From positions 14,654,423 through 14,718,422 of the forward strand of contig CM070515.1 in assembly GCA_036346375.1 (NCBI GenBank): 64,000 nucleotides of DNA, read 5' to 3'. Source of the DNA: Guadua angustifolia. Lineage: Eukaryota; Streptophyta; Magnoliopsida; Poales; Poaceae. The position numbers and the translations under genes are program-made. This document shows positions 45,038 through 56,316 of the stretch, piece by piece. A model generated the notes under the pieces. It saw only the letters and a program-made list of their open reading frames with translations. It was not told the DNA's origin and searched no databases. Within the stretch, counting starts at the first letter, position 1. Every line of letters starts with the position of its first letter.

Positions 45038-47142
45038 ATGGGCACCGTGGTGGATGCGGCGGCGTTCGACACGGTCGACGGGGTGGTGGTGGAGGTCATG
45101 CGGCTGCAACGGTCGCTGCCTGCTCGGCCGGCGATGGAGGAGGCGGAGGCGGCGGAGGCGCTAGCGCGAGCCGCGGACCGGGAGGAGCGGGCGCGCCTCG
45201 ACGCCGTCGCGCGGCTGCGGAGGTCGCCGGCCGTGCCCGACGAGCTCTTCTACGTCGCACAGGAGATGCACCGCGCGCTCGCGAGCTTCCAGTGCCGGGA
45301 GCAAAAGCGCGACGCCACGCGGCTCCTCGAGCTCGACGCGCTGCACGCCCTCTTCGACGACCTCATCCAGCGCGCGTCCCAGTGCCTGCCCTCTACCTCC
45401 ACGCGCGCCGCACCGCGCATCACTGCGGCTGCCACAACCACCACTGCCGTCGCCGCTACCTCCTCATCCGCCTCGTCGGCGATGGCTGACGCGAACGGCA
45501 ATACCGAGCGTCGCTCCTCGGTGGGCACGAACGGGTTCAGCGTGGAGAGGACGGTGGGGACGAGCACGGGGCGCGTCTCCATGGATGACAGCTACGTAAA
45601 GAAGGCGAAGGCGGCAATGTGGGGCGACGGGGCTGTGGCAGCGACGAGCTCGCATGCACCGCAAGGAGCCGTTGAAGCAAACTCAGTGGCAGTTCGAATG
45701 GATGGCAGTTATGGTGAGCCCTTTGTACTTTGGAACTCCTTTACATGCCAAAATTGTGCTGAAATGGAGTGTCTAGATGTACTGCCATGGAAATTGTTAC
45801 TTGTTTATGAGTGAAAAGCTCTAAATTGGAAGCATGCGCGCTATACGCTAGTACAGCGAAATGGGAATTTTCTTAGCTTTCAACCCGTTGGCGTTTTGTA
45901 AATGGATAATTAATTGGCCCCTTCAAAGATTGGAGCTGGAATTATGTGCATATTGATTGATTCATTGGTTGATGATTGGGATTGCAGGAGACGCTAAGGA
46001 GAAATTAAGCCTCATTAAGCTAGCTAGCATGATTGAGGTGGCTGCGAAGAAAGGCGCTTGGGATCTTAACTTCCAAGGCAAACTCATGGCCCAGATTGAG
46101 TGGCTACCTGATTCAATTGGAAAGCTCATTGGGCTAGTCACCCTTGATATTTCAGAGAATCAGATCATAGCCTTGCCAGAAGCAATCGGGAAGCTTTCTT
46201 CTTTGACCAAGCTTGATGTTCATGCTAATCGAATTGCTCAACTCCCTGATTCGATTGGGGATCTTCGCAGCTTGATTTGTCTTGATCTGAGGGGTAATCA
46301 GCTTACATCATTGCCCTCTAGTCTTGGCAGGCTGGTGAATCTTGAGGAGCTTGATGTGGGTGCAAACCGGCTCGTCTCACTCCCTGATTCAATAGGAAGC
46401 CTTACACGATTGAAGAAGTTAATTGTTGAGACAAACGACCTTGATGAGTTGTCTTACACTATCGGTCATTGTGTTTCACTGGTCGAGCTGCAGGCAGGCT
46501 ATAATCACCTGAAGGCTCTTCCAGAGGCTGTCGGAAAGCTAGAATCTTTGGAGATACTCTCTGTGAGATACAACAATATCAAGAGCCTTCCAACTACAAT
46601 GGCATCTCTCACTAAGCTGAAGGAGGTTGATGCGAGCTTCAACGAACTTGAGTCAATTCCTGAGAACTTTTGCTTTGTTACTTCTCTTGTTAAACTGAAC
46701 ATTGGTAACAATTTTGCTGACCTGCAATCTCTGCCTCGCTCTATTGGCAACCTTGAGATGCTTGAAGAGTTGGATATAAGCAATAATCAGATTAAGGTTC
46801 TTCCAGATTCTTTTGGAAACCTGGGGCATCTCCGTGTGCTTTGTGCAGAAGAGAATCCTCTACAAGTGCCACCAAGGGAGATAGCTTTAAAGGGAGCTCA
46901 GGTAATTCTAGCTAACTTTCCTTAAACTATATATTAGTCACCATTTCTGACATAGTTTAGTGACTAGTATTTCTTTTTCCTTTTGTCATGTTTTGTAGGC
47001 TGTGGTTCAATACATGGCTGACCATGCTGGCAAGAAAGCTACAAAGTCACTGCCAATGAAGACAAAGAAGACTTGGGCTCAGTTCTGCTTTTTCTCCAGG
47101 CCTAACAAAAGAAAGCATGACCGGATAGACAATGGGACATAA
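45038..47142 (+). CDS. PIRL: Plant intracellular Ras-group-related LRR protein (PIRL)
   Basis: Three exons: 45038-45713, 45988-46901 and 46999-47142, with GT-AG introns in consistent phase, give a 577-residue protein. I chose the ATG at 45038 (MGTVVDAAAF); the frame further upstream has no ATG. The N-terminus (1-226) is alanine-rich with a helical, arginine-rich segment including DELFYVAQEMHRALASFQ. Residues 262-516 hold 11 leucine-rich repeats of about 23 residues of the type LPxxIGxLxxLxxLDLxxNx, then a basic tail (KKTWAQFCFFSRPNKRKHD). This fits the PIRL family (Arabidopsis PIRLs, rice IRLs), cytosolic proteins related to animal SHOC2/Ras-binding LRRs and involved in signalling and, for some members, pollen development. 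It has no kinase domain or signal peptide. No lesion was seen. It is likely the one fully functional large gene in the window. Confidence 0.95.
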
Positions 47143-47936
47143 TTTGTGAAAGATAGGTGAGCATTGAACAGCTGTTTTCCTCATTTACTGCTGCGAAAAT
47201 GGTTACATCCTCTTAAATTGTTTGCCATTGAGTACGGGTTAATATTATGCGATGGCCTGGAGCTTGCCCTGTGACGATGGTGCAGGTTTCTGTTGTAGAA
47301 GTAGAACCAAGATGGTTAGATTACATCAGGCATACTCACTTTTCTTTCCATTAGGCCTTTTTAACTTTGCATAACCCTCTGAATAATCGGGAAGTTGTGT
47401 ATAATTGCTTGTCTTCATAAGGCTGATGTGGCTGCGTAAAGAGAGCTAAATTGCTGAACTTCAATAAGCCTGCAGTTCAACTAATCCATATGAAAAATTA
47501 GATACAACCATGAAATCAAGATTGTTGTTATTTGTAGAATCTGTATCAACGCCTTTGGAAATCAATAATCTGTGCCTTTGGAGATCAATTTATTCTTTCT
47601 TTACAACCGTATCTTCTAAAATTCTAAAATGCTACAAATCTGCAGATACAAGATGGTGCGCAGTTTAACTTATGCTCATGACTCGGAGATTGTTCGATTA
47701 TAATGAGTGAAGTCAGCCTTCAGGATACGGTGGTTTAACTCCATTAGCTCTCTTTTCTTCTTATTGTAATTCTTACTGTTTTATGCATTCTGGATGGTGG
47801 TTCTTGCAACCTGTATTTGTGTGCACCATCTTGCCGGAGGCAATCAGAAAACACAACATTTTGCCTTGTCTTGTTTCATTCTTTGATATTCTTCTTTTTC
47901 TTGTAACATGATGCATTCAAAAGACTCCAGCGGCAA
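47143..47936. other. 3' UTR of the PIRL gene and spacer
   Basis: AT-rich and without open frames of note. The first part is probably 3' UTR; no other structure is seen before the MULE-type MITE. Confidence 0.5.
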
Positions 47937-47945
47937 ATTAAACAA

Positions 47946-48456
47946 GGAAAAAGTCCATTCTTGGTCCCTCAACTCTTCATATGGTATATTTTCATCCCTG
48001 ATCTGTAAAACCAGGTAAAACACGTCCTCTAACTTTTAAAACCATTTAGAATCTGTCCCTTCCTAGCAAAAGATGGTTTTGACTAAGATTGACCTACGTG
48101 GCACTCCATATTGAATCTTAACTGGCCAAAATGAGGTGAGTCCACCGTTATTTTTATATTAAAAGCCAAAAATACTTAATATTTCAGTGACTCGTAGGGT
48201 CCTGCCTCCCCTGTGAGGTGTCAGGTGTCTGTGGACTATGCAAAATGGACATATTGTCCCCACCTCATTTTTGCTAGCTCAGATCTTAAGTGGCGTGCCA
48301 CCTAAGTCAAACTCGGTCAAAATCATCTTTTGCTAACGGGAGAGATGGGTTTTAAACGTTTTTGAGAGTTGAATGACATGTGTTACTCAGTTTTGCAGAT
48401 GAGGGACGTAAATTAAACCACAGGAGGAGTTGAAGGACCAAGAATAAACTATTTCC
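47946..48456. mobile_element. MULE-type MITE with long terminal inverted repeats
   Basis: The left end GGAAAAAGTCCATTCTTGG and the inverted right end GGAAATAGTTTATTCTTGG continue as matching arms for about 80 bp. Flanks are ATTAAACAA (47937-47945) and ATTGAACAA (48457-48465), a 9-bp target duplication with one mismatch, which fits Mutator-like elements. It is 511 bp and non-coding. Confidence 0.88.
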
Positions 48457-48532
48457 ATTGAACAATGTTAACATGTGTTGTCCTTTATGAAAGACAGAAA
48501 AAGCATGTGATATACCTCTTTGCAGATATGTA

Positions 48533-48756
48533 CTCCCTCCTTATATGGCGCAGTTTGACTTGATATGTTGTCCACAATTGAACTTTGACTACTCATATAT
48601 TCTGCCATATATTGTTAATAACTACAAAGCATGATCTTGTGAAATTAGTATCACACGAATCTAATGATCCCACTTTTGTGTCACTAAACCTATATATTGC
48701 TGGACTAATTGTTGTCAAACATTATAAAGTTTGAATCTTGAAATACATGGAGGAAG
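48533..48756. mobile_element. Stowaway-like MITE
   Basis: Starts CTCCCTCCTTATATGG after a TA dinucleotide and ends, inverted, CTTCCTCCATGTATTTC. These are the CTCCCTCC ends of Tc1/mariner Stowaway elements. The right-hand TA has mutated to CA. Confidence 0.75.
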
Positions 48757-49534
48757 CATTTGTTAACACCATTTATTCTATATAAAGTACAATTTAATTA
48801 TGTTTTTTGAACGAAGAAAGGCAAATTTATTTTGCCTATTCAGCAGTGGTTTTCAGGCGTGGATTATATGAAAACGGTGTGTGGGCGATGTGGCATAATA
48901 TGATATTTTTCTATCTGAATGCATGCAGCATTTGACATTGTTAGTTTTTTTAGTCATGTTCCAAGCTGGGGATGACCTGAGATGATATATAGTGCTCACA
49001 CCATTTCAGGGGCATCTGTCAGTGTTGAGGGCCTCATGCTCCCAGCAATAATATTTCCTTTGGATCATTACAATGCATTCTCGAAAATGTGGAGGAGATG
49101 GAGATTTGATTGATTTACCATGTACAAAGAATATCAAACCTCCTAACTCAATCGAGAGAAATGAAATGGGCAAGAGAAATTGATTGAAAGTACAGCTCCA
49201 AGCATCTCCTGTCGCCTTTACAAGTATCCATAATCCACACTAGTTGGTCACATTGGTGACCAGTGAGGCGATCCCATCTGAACCTGCAACCGGCAAACAG
49301 ATCACCTGATCTTGCCTTCTTTCAGGAAACATCAGCACTGTGCACTGATCCATGATAGCAATGTTTGCGAGGAGGAGATGGAAGCTTGCAAGCCTTGCAT
49401 TGCAATGTCAGTGTTGATCACAGTCCCGGAATAATTCAGCACTGTTGATTCTGACTTCTCCGTCCCTACGCATCATCAGGTTCAGAAGACGAGTTGCGAG
49501 CTCCAACTAATTAATCCCATCCAAAATCTTATAA
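48757..49534. other. Unassigned spacer
   Basis: Non-coding sequence without recognised features. It separates two Stowaway-like elements. Confidence 0.4.
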
Positions 49535-49536
49535 TA

Positions 49537-49630
49537 CCACCTCTGGTCACATATAATTATCGTTTTAGATATAGATGTAGTTAAACTTTTGAAACTTTGA
49601 CCGTTAATATATTTTTAAAATATTTAAATT

Positions 49631-49693
<63 letters not shown>

Positions 49694-49803
49694 CTTTCAT
49701 AGCATTATAATTTGTATTAAGTTTTACAAATATATTATAATAGAAATTACTTGTCAAAACTATGTTAATACTCGAAACGGTACCTATCTGTGACCGGAGG
49801 GAG
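49537..49803. mobile_element. Stowaway-like MITE with an internal (TA)n tract
   Basis: Ends CCACCTCTGGTCACATA and (inverted) CTCCCTCCGGTCACAGA, preceded by TA. A (TA)n run of about 57 bp occupies 49633-49689 in the middle. It is of Tc1/mariner type and non-coding. Confidence 0.8.
49633..49689. repeat. (TA)n microsatellite
   Basis: About 28 uninterrupted AT dinucleotides inside the Stowaway-like element. The true length is uncertain because such tracts vary and are error-prone. Confidence 0.95.
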
Positions 49804-50270
49804 TCCAAGCCAGGTCTTCTCCTTCTAATCATTGTGGATATAGTTCACGCAGAAACTCATCCAGGTAAAACCACACAGGTTCATTATCACCAACCGAGCA
49901 AAGCTTAGCATCAACCTGTACATGCACCATCCTTGAGGAATCTCGCCTTATTTGGGAGTCGGCTATTGCATAAAATCGTTTTTTTGTTTTTTTTGTTTTT
50001 TGCTTATTTTTATTTTTGATTTTCAGCAAAAATCGGATAAAACTGTTCGAATTCACAAAAAATTTAAACTTGGCGGTCAAACAACGGTGAAAAAAAAAAC
50101 TGAGTGATTTACCCATTTTTGAGCGATTTTCACCGATTTTTGAGCAATTTTGTTCGATTTTTGAGCGATTTTATTCGATTTTCAGCACACAAAGGAAAAT
50201 TAAAAATAGAAAATTTTCAATTAATCTATAAAACACTTTAGAAAAATTTTAATAATTTTTTAATTCATTT
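49804..50270. other. AT-rich spacer with short internal repetition
   Basis: From about 50120 to 50185 the phrase GATTTTTGAGCGATTTT recurs with small changes three or four times. No gene was recognised. Confidence 0.5.
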
Positions 50271-50765
50271 AGTGCTTCTAGAAAATCAAAAATAACAATT
50301 AATAAAAAGGAATAGAGACACTGTCAGATTTTTATAAAATTTTACAAACTTGATAATGCTGCTAAATTTTAATGGTACCATAAATAGTTCTCAATGATCA
50401 TGTATTAAATTTTTTAAAAATATTAGACTTCATTTAGTACCCTTAGAAAATGAAAAATAGAAGAGCATATACAAAAATAGTAGCACTTTCGTAATTTTTA
50501 AAAAAATACAAAAGTCTGATCATCATATGAAAATCATACAGCATTATTATCATTGCCTCTGGACCTCACACAAAAATTTTAGAAATATTAGATTTTATTT
50601 AGTGCCCCTAGAAAAAATAAAAAAACAGAACAATATATACAAGACAGTAGCACTGTCAGAATTTTTTAAAAACATACACGCCTGGTAATTATCTAAAAAT
50701 TTTATAACATCATTATCATTACCTCAAGACCTTGCACAAAATTTTTCAACACTTTCTAATATTTT
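50271..50765. repeat. Tandem array, three 165-bp units
   Basis: Units start at 50271, 50436 and 50601 with (TTT)AGTGCCCCTAGAAAA or close variants, then a TATACAA-type segment, then GTAGCACTGTCAGAATTTTT. The spacing is exactly 165 bp twice, although the copies differ noticeably. Non-coding and AT-rich. Confidence 0.85.
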
Positions 50766-51396
50766 TTTGAAAAATTTCTGAATTTTTTGAATTTGCATTT
50801 GAATTCCACCCGTTTGTCGAGCCATTTTAGAGATTGAACCAGCTCGATACGATCGATTTTTGCAATTTTTAAGTGATTTTCGTGCATTTTGTGAACCCCG
50901 GGCTAGTGCACTCAACCTCTGCAAATCATATGGATTTGCATGAGGGTAAAGAACCCTCGAAGTCCAATCCTCCGTAGACACCATTATCTTAAGACTTGCA
51001 GTGAACCTGGAGATGGAACAGGGAATAAGTACATCATTTTTTTTAGTTATGTTCGTAATTTGATGATTTGATAGGTAAGTGCGCTCGCCGACGCTCGAGG
51101 AAGCAGCGCTGCATTCCAAAATCCAGCCTTTACGGATGCAATCGTACAGCTCGGGGGGCAGCGGAGACAAAAGGTGGTGGTGGCTGGGCCCTGGCACGCA
51201 GCTAGACAGCGGGAAAGGACTCTGCAATTGGGGGCCCATCTCTCGCTCTCGCGCGGTGCGATCCATCCAGCCACAGATCTACCCCAAATCCCCAAACTGC
51301 CCCTGGGCGCACACAGACAAGCGTTGCGACTTGCGAGCTGTACAAAACGAACAGCACACGCGTGAGTCTTGGTTGACATGTCACGGGCTCACCGTG
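50766..51396. other. Spacer and probable promoter of the next gene
   Basis: Changes from AT-rich to GC-richer near 51070. Open frames on both strands are present but lack recognisable domains. It may hold the promoter of the frame starting at 51397. Confidence 0.4.
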
Positions 51397-51816
51397 ATGG
51401 GAGTAACGTACCGTAGGCTGCTATCGGCAAACTGGAAGGGACGGGGAGGGGGCGACGGAGGAGTGCGGGTGAGGGTGTGGGTGGTGCTGCGGCGGGCGGC
51501 AGCTAGGGTGGCGGTGCGGCTGTAAGCGGTGAGGAGAAGTGCCGGCGCGAGGAGGCTAACGTGGGCGGGGTTGTGCGGGAGGGGCTGCGCGGTGGCCGCG
51601 GCGCCGCCGTCGAGGAGGAGCTCGGCGGCAGCGGCCGGTGTGGGGTGCGACTCGGTGAGCTACGAGCGCAACTTCGACGACGGGGTGTGGAAGACAAAGG
51701 AGGGCGTGTTCTGGAGCACGGGGTCCTTCGTCTGCAGGTTCACCCACCACGCCACCGCCATCATGACGCCAGCGCCGGCCAGTGGTAATTTCATTTTGAG
51801 CTCGACTAACCGATGA
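51397..51816 (+). pseudogene. Small plant gene of unknown function, with an in-frame stop
   Basis: The frame from ATG 51397 reads MGVTYRRLLSANWKGRG, then VWVVLRRAAARVAVRL, a TAA at 51523-51525, and continues in the same phase with SAGARRLTWAGLC, SRRSSAAAAGVG and CDSVSYERNFDDGVW, TGSFVCRFTHH. The DSVSYERNFDDG block is a conserved C-terminal signature of small basic plant proteins without known activity. Composition and phase are continuous across the TAA, so it is probably a nonsense mutation (or a sequence error); a short intron is less likely as no GT-AG pair fits. No signal peptide or membrane segment is evident. Confidence 0.6.
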
Positions 51817-52215
51817 TGATGGATACAACATTTCTCAGTTCTGGCGGTGTTTAATTCGTGTGGAATGGATCGAATCTTTTCTGGGGGCTATGCAATTCTT
51901 GTGTCAAATTAGAATTGATTTATGCTTTTGTTTCTGCTTTGTTTTCCTTTCCTTCGCTGTTGCTGCCTCAGTGGCGCACATTAGGAGACAATAGGACACG
52001 CGTGGAAAATGGCCCGAGTACCAACGAAATTTAACAAAACTGGCGATGCGAGGAACCCGGAAAGGCTGGTTGGTCGTAGTACTACTATTCGTAGGTGTTG
52101 GTGTGATTCAACTCCGGCTGGGTGATTTGAATGAGACAGCGTACCTGTGCACACGTGCCATCTTTTCCTGCTTCTGTTTCTAGACTGGCAGAGGCATACG
52201 GGGAAGAAAAAATTG
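51817..52215. other. Downstream flank, no feature
   Basis: Probable 3' UTR and intergenic sequence of the preceding gene; nothing else recognised. Confidence 0.4.
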
Positions 52216-52350
52216 ATAATATGTCATCCCTGATATTGCCGCTCGGTAAAATGTCACTCTCCTCTTAATGACATGTGAGACCTTCTGTGTCTATGACAGT
52301 GAATCCGAATGGCATTTTAACGAGTGGCAATATCAAGAGTGGCATATTTT
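52216..52350. mobile_element. Small palindromic MITE-like element
   Basis: The left arm ATAATATGTCATCCCTGATA and the inverted right arm AAAATATGCCACTCTTGATA agree over about 25 bp, so the 135-bp segment can fold into a hairpin. Target duplication not clear. Confidence 0.6.
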
Positions 52351-53045
52351 CAAAACTCCTACGGGGCATGCATCTAAAATCCAATGTCGCCGTGACTCGA
52401 ATCTTGACTTGTCGGATTATTGTGACCATTTTTGTTCAAGTCTGCAAGTAGTCAGTGGCGATTAGTCTACTGACTCTGAGAAAGGCGTCGGACGTGTGTG
52501 TGCCAGTGCCAGTAGTGTATGCGGAGCATGCAATACTTTCCTTAGATAAAATATGGAGCATCCTTTTTTTTTTCAAGAGAGAAAGAGAGGAGTATGGATT
52601 ATGGAGTGTCTAATCTCGAAGGAAGAACAGGAGGGAGGGTAGTGTGTAGCCGACGCCGTGTGGGCCGTAGCGCGTCAGCAAGGGAGGTCATGGCAAGTGA
52701 CGGCTGCTTCTGTCCGAAAAGTTGCGTCCGTCCACGCATCCACCCAGCTGACTAGCTGAGCTATGGCGAGAACTGGGTGACGGTTGCCAATTGGCATGGG
52801 CCAGGTCCAAACGACGAAACCATCTCTACTGCTCTCATTTTTGCAAGTAGAGATGATCAGATCATATGTGCACATCCTCCACCGAATGTTTGATAGCGTT
52901 GAAGTACACTGTCTTAGGTCTAGAGTAATAGAATCTAACTAGTGTTTCACAAAATATCTCTCTCCATTCCAATAATATACTACCTTTCCTATTTCTTGAA
53001 AGGTTACTGCCCTCCCGTCGATTGGAGCCGAGCGGCGGCTCGGCT
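52351..53045. other. Unassigned spacer
   Basis: Mixed composition, no gene or element recognised. Confidence 0.4.
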
Positions 53046-53990
53046 CGGCTCAAATTTCTTTTTCCGTATTTGGTCCTTTCAAAAATCTGTAATTATGTAC
53101 AGGTCCTTTTTGCGGTTTTTAACGTAGAGGACCTTCTGTTTTAAAAAATATATGGATCTTTTGTGAGAGGACCCTAAATACATATCGCAAAAAAAACGTA
53201 GTGCCGTTTTGATCATTTTAGCTATTTTTCGCAAAGAGACCCTTTCGATTTAGCGCAATCGCAGATGCATTCGTATCCTTTCAAACGTTTCGCGTGTTTC
53301 CTAAAAAAACGCCAACGGAAAAAAAAAATTTCCACGAAAAAAACACGTTCGGCCTGCTCGGCTCAAAAAAAATTTGCGTTTAGATCCCTCCAAAAATACG
53401 TAATTACGTATAGGTACTTCTCGCGGTTTTTTACGAATAGCCCCTTCTGGTTCAGAAAAAAACATAGATTTTTCGTGAGAAGACCCTAAATAGATGCTGA
53501 AAAAAAGAGTATTGTTTGGTTCGTTCTGTCTATTTTTAACGAAAAGGACCTTTCGATTTACTGTAATCGCAAATGCACTCGTGTCCTTTCAACCGGTTCT
53601 TGCGTTTCCTCCACAGTTTAAAAAAACATCGGAAAAATGGAATTGTTTCCGTGAAAAAAAAACCACAGCCGGCCAGCTCGGCTCGTTTTTCCCTTTTCAA
53701 GTGTAGGTCCTTCCCGCGGTTTTTAACAAAGAGAACCTTCTGGTTTAGAAAAAGCGCGAATCTTTCGTGAGAGGGCCCTAGATAAATACTAAAAAACGTA
53801 GTGACGTTTGGATTATTATGTCGATTTTCTAGAAAAGGGCCTTTCAATTTAGCGCAATCGCAGAAACGTTTGTATTCTTTCAACCATTTCACTCATTTCC
53901 TCGATGACTTTTTAAAAATAACTGCCAATGGAAAAAAACCAAAATTATTTTCGCGAGAAAAACGACGTGCGCGGCGTGGCACACCGCGAA
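53046..53990. repeat. Tandem array, three units of about 317 bp
   Basis: Units start at 53046, 53360 and 53680 with GGCTC(A/G) and each contains GCGGTTTTTAAC, CTTCTGGTTTA, GTGAGAGGACCCTA, CGATTTAGCGCAATCGCA and TTTCAACC in the same order. Copies are diverged. The short open frames in the array are accidental. A single inverted relative lies at 34985-35120. Confidence 0.85.
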
Positions 53991-54020
53991 AGCCATCCTA
54001 GTATTCCTTAAGCCCGGAAG

Positions 54021-54226
54021 ATTTGAGGCACGATGGGGGCCACGTCATCGATTTTTCAAAAAACCCTCTCATAAAATCGGAAATCACGGATAGATCTTTT
54101 TATGGTAAATTAGAAATCACGAGATTTGAGGCACGATGGGGGCCACGTCATCGATTTTTCAAAAAACCCTCTCATAAAATCGAAAATTACGGATAGATCC
54201 TTTTATGGTAAATTAGAAATCACGAA
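54021..54226. repeat. Tandem duplication, two 103-bp units
   Basis: ATTTGAGGCACGATGGGGGC begins at 54021 and again at 54124, and the two copies are nearly identical through TAAATTAGAAATCACGA. More degenerate relatives (GGTTATTTxGCAAAAA blocks) continue to about 54490. Confidence 0.9.
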
Positions 54227-54490
54227 CAAATCCTATCATCGGTTATTTTATAGAAAGGACCCTGTAATTTCGTAAATTTCAGTTCTTTCTACCTGAAACA
54301 TTTAAAAAATTTTAAAATCGCGAATAGGTCCTTCCACCGGTTATTTCGCAAAAAGAACCATGTAGTTCCCGCAAATTCGACACGGACGCCGGTTCTTTTG
54401 ACCAAAAAGATTTAAATAATTTAAAAATCACGAGTAGATCCTTCTACCAGTTATTTTGCAAAAAACCTTGTGATTTCACAAATTCGGTTT

Positions 54491-55083
54491 GCGAAAAACT
54501 CAGACTAAATTTTTTGGCATCGCACGCGTCTCTACCTAGTATATATTATTATGCGAAACTTCTCCAAACACTCTTAGCTATGCCTGCGCTTTCTATTCAT
54601 ACAGCATGCATGACACTCCTCGCCTGGTTTGATTCCTGTGTTTTTCATTCCTTATGTTCCAGTTGGGGTCCTCTCTGGTATTCGCCGTTTTATTTGGCTG
54701 AACGACGTGTCTGCCAAATTTTTGGCTGAATGATCAGAGGCCAAACACATTAGATGAAGTGATACCGTCAGTTTAGTGTTCACTTAGCACAATTTGCTAC
54801 AGCCATCTATAACTAAACCATAATGTTCTTCATTAATTAGCGTCTCTTCTGTCGGTCTAGCTAGCATAGCGGCAACAATACAATATGTTTCTCGATTTCG
54901 GGGTTGACGCGGCAGAATGGCCGCAGCGTCGGTACGGTGCGCCAGACGAGAGGCTTGCATCGTCAAAAACAAGACTTCTTCCGATCGAGAGATATCAAAA
55001 TATATATTAATCCAGTACTTAAATTAAAAGAGTACCCCACAACCATCACCTCTGGTCGCAATCGTGAACTCGTGACTGGCTAG
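54491..55083. other. Unassigned spacer
   Basis: AT-rich, no recognised gene. The short frames at 54514-54729 are not protein-like. Confidence 0.4.
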
Positions 55084-55091
55084 TCGTGGGT

Positions 55092-55909
55092 AAGGACTTT
55101 AATGGACCGAAGTTCAAGTAAATCTAATTTAAGTCTAATATTTTTTTATAGATCTATATTAATTTAATCTAAAAAGAGTAAGGTCCAAGTCTATTCTGGA
55201 TTTTGATTTAGGTCTTTATCTAGACAAACTGTTTGTTTGTTGAGTTGATATTTTATGGTTTAATATTCAAGTGATAAAATTAGGTTTATAATTACATATC
55301 TTATTTACTAGAAACAAAGATTAAAAGTTAGAATTTTAAGTATACTGCTAAAATATGTAAAATAAAAAGAAAATATTAGTGCTAAAGGTAACATCAATTG
55401 GTTTACTTGACCGGTGGTGAGAGATTTAATAGAAAAACATAAGGTACAAGCTAGCCTAATCTAATATAAATCTGATTCAAATAGCGATAGATCTAAAATA
55501 AATCCAATCTAATCCAAAAGACTTGAACCAGTCCAAACCTATTTCGGTAATGCTAGGCATCGGACGTCCTAACTCTTCGCAACAATTTTTTTCTACGTGT
55601 GCAACATTTTCTACTAACGCGTGCAACATTTTCCTTCGACAAACAGTGAAATTTGCTACAGTAAACAGATGTTGCAAGCGTAAAAAAAAATGTTACACGC
55701 GTTGGTAACAAATGTTGCACACGTAGACAAAAAATGTTTCAAAAGGCGTCCGAAGAAAACAAAAAATCGGACGTCCGGATGCAAGTATTCGCCAACCTAT
55801 TTACACCTATCTAACCCAAAAGATCAATCGAATCTAATCCAAAAGATTGGCTAATTACACCGATCTAATCCAAAAGACTGAACCAGTCCAAACCTATCTA
55901 CATCCCTAC
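55092..55909. mobile_element. hAT-like element with a nested MULE MITE
   Basis: Flanked by an 8-bp duplication TCGTGGGT (55084-55091 and 55910-55917). Ends are AAGGACTTTAATGG and (inverted) GTAGGGATGTAGATAGG, a weak match of hAT type. The interior is rich in repeated TCTAATCCAAAAGA and is non-coding. A 249-bp MULE MITE is inserted at 55545. Confidence 0.7.
55545..55793. mobile_element. MULE-type MITE nested in the hAT-like element
   Basis: Perfect 9-bp target duplication AACCTATTT (55536-55544 and 55794-55802). Ends CGGTAATGCTAGGCATCGG and (inverted) GGCGAATACTTGCATCCGG, both leading into GACGTCC. The interior has repeated TGTTGCA and GCAACATTTT motifs in inverted orientation. Non-coding, 249 bp. 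Confidence 0.92.
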
Positions 55910-55917
55910 TCGTGGGT

Positions 55918-56316
55918 TCCAACGACTCCCGAGGAACACCCTCTCTCCCGATCTTCTGCATCAAAGAAGCCCAGCCGTCAGTTCCACTTGCAAAATCTCC
56001 ATACGTGAGAGATTCACTTGAAGGAATGTATTCACAAGTCATACCAACGTTGCACTTCTCTTCCCTTTTCCCCCGTTAAGTACGGTACGGGTAATCTTGC
56101 ATAGGTTTGGCTGCTTGTTGCTTTTCTGAGATTTGCCTTACACCGGCCTAACCAGCAGGACAATACGTAAATTCAGGTAGTGTAGTTCACACGTGCCGCA
56201 TCTGACCAATAACGCTTCGGTACAACGCGGCAGAGCTGAATACTTTTACGGTTTTCGAGTGCCGAGAAGGTTGTCGACTTTTGCATGTAAAGTTTAGACT
56301 TTTGACCGGGGGAAAA
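55918..56316. other. Unassigned spacer
   Basis: No gene or repeat identified. Confidence 0.4.
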
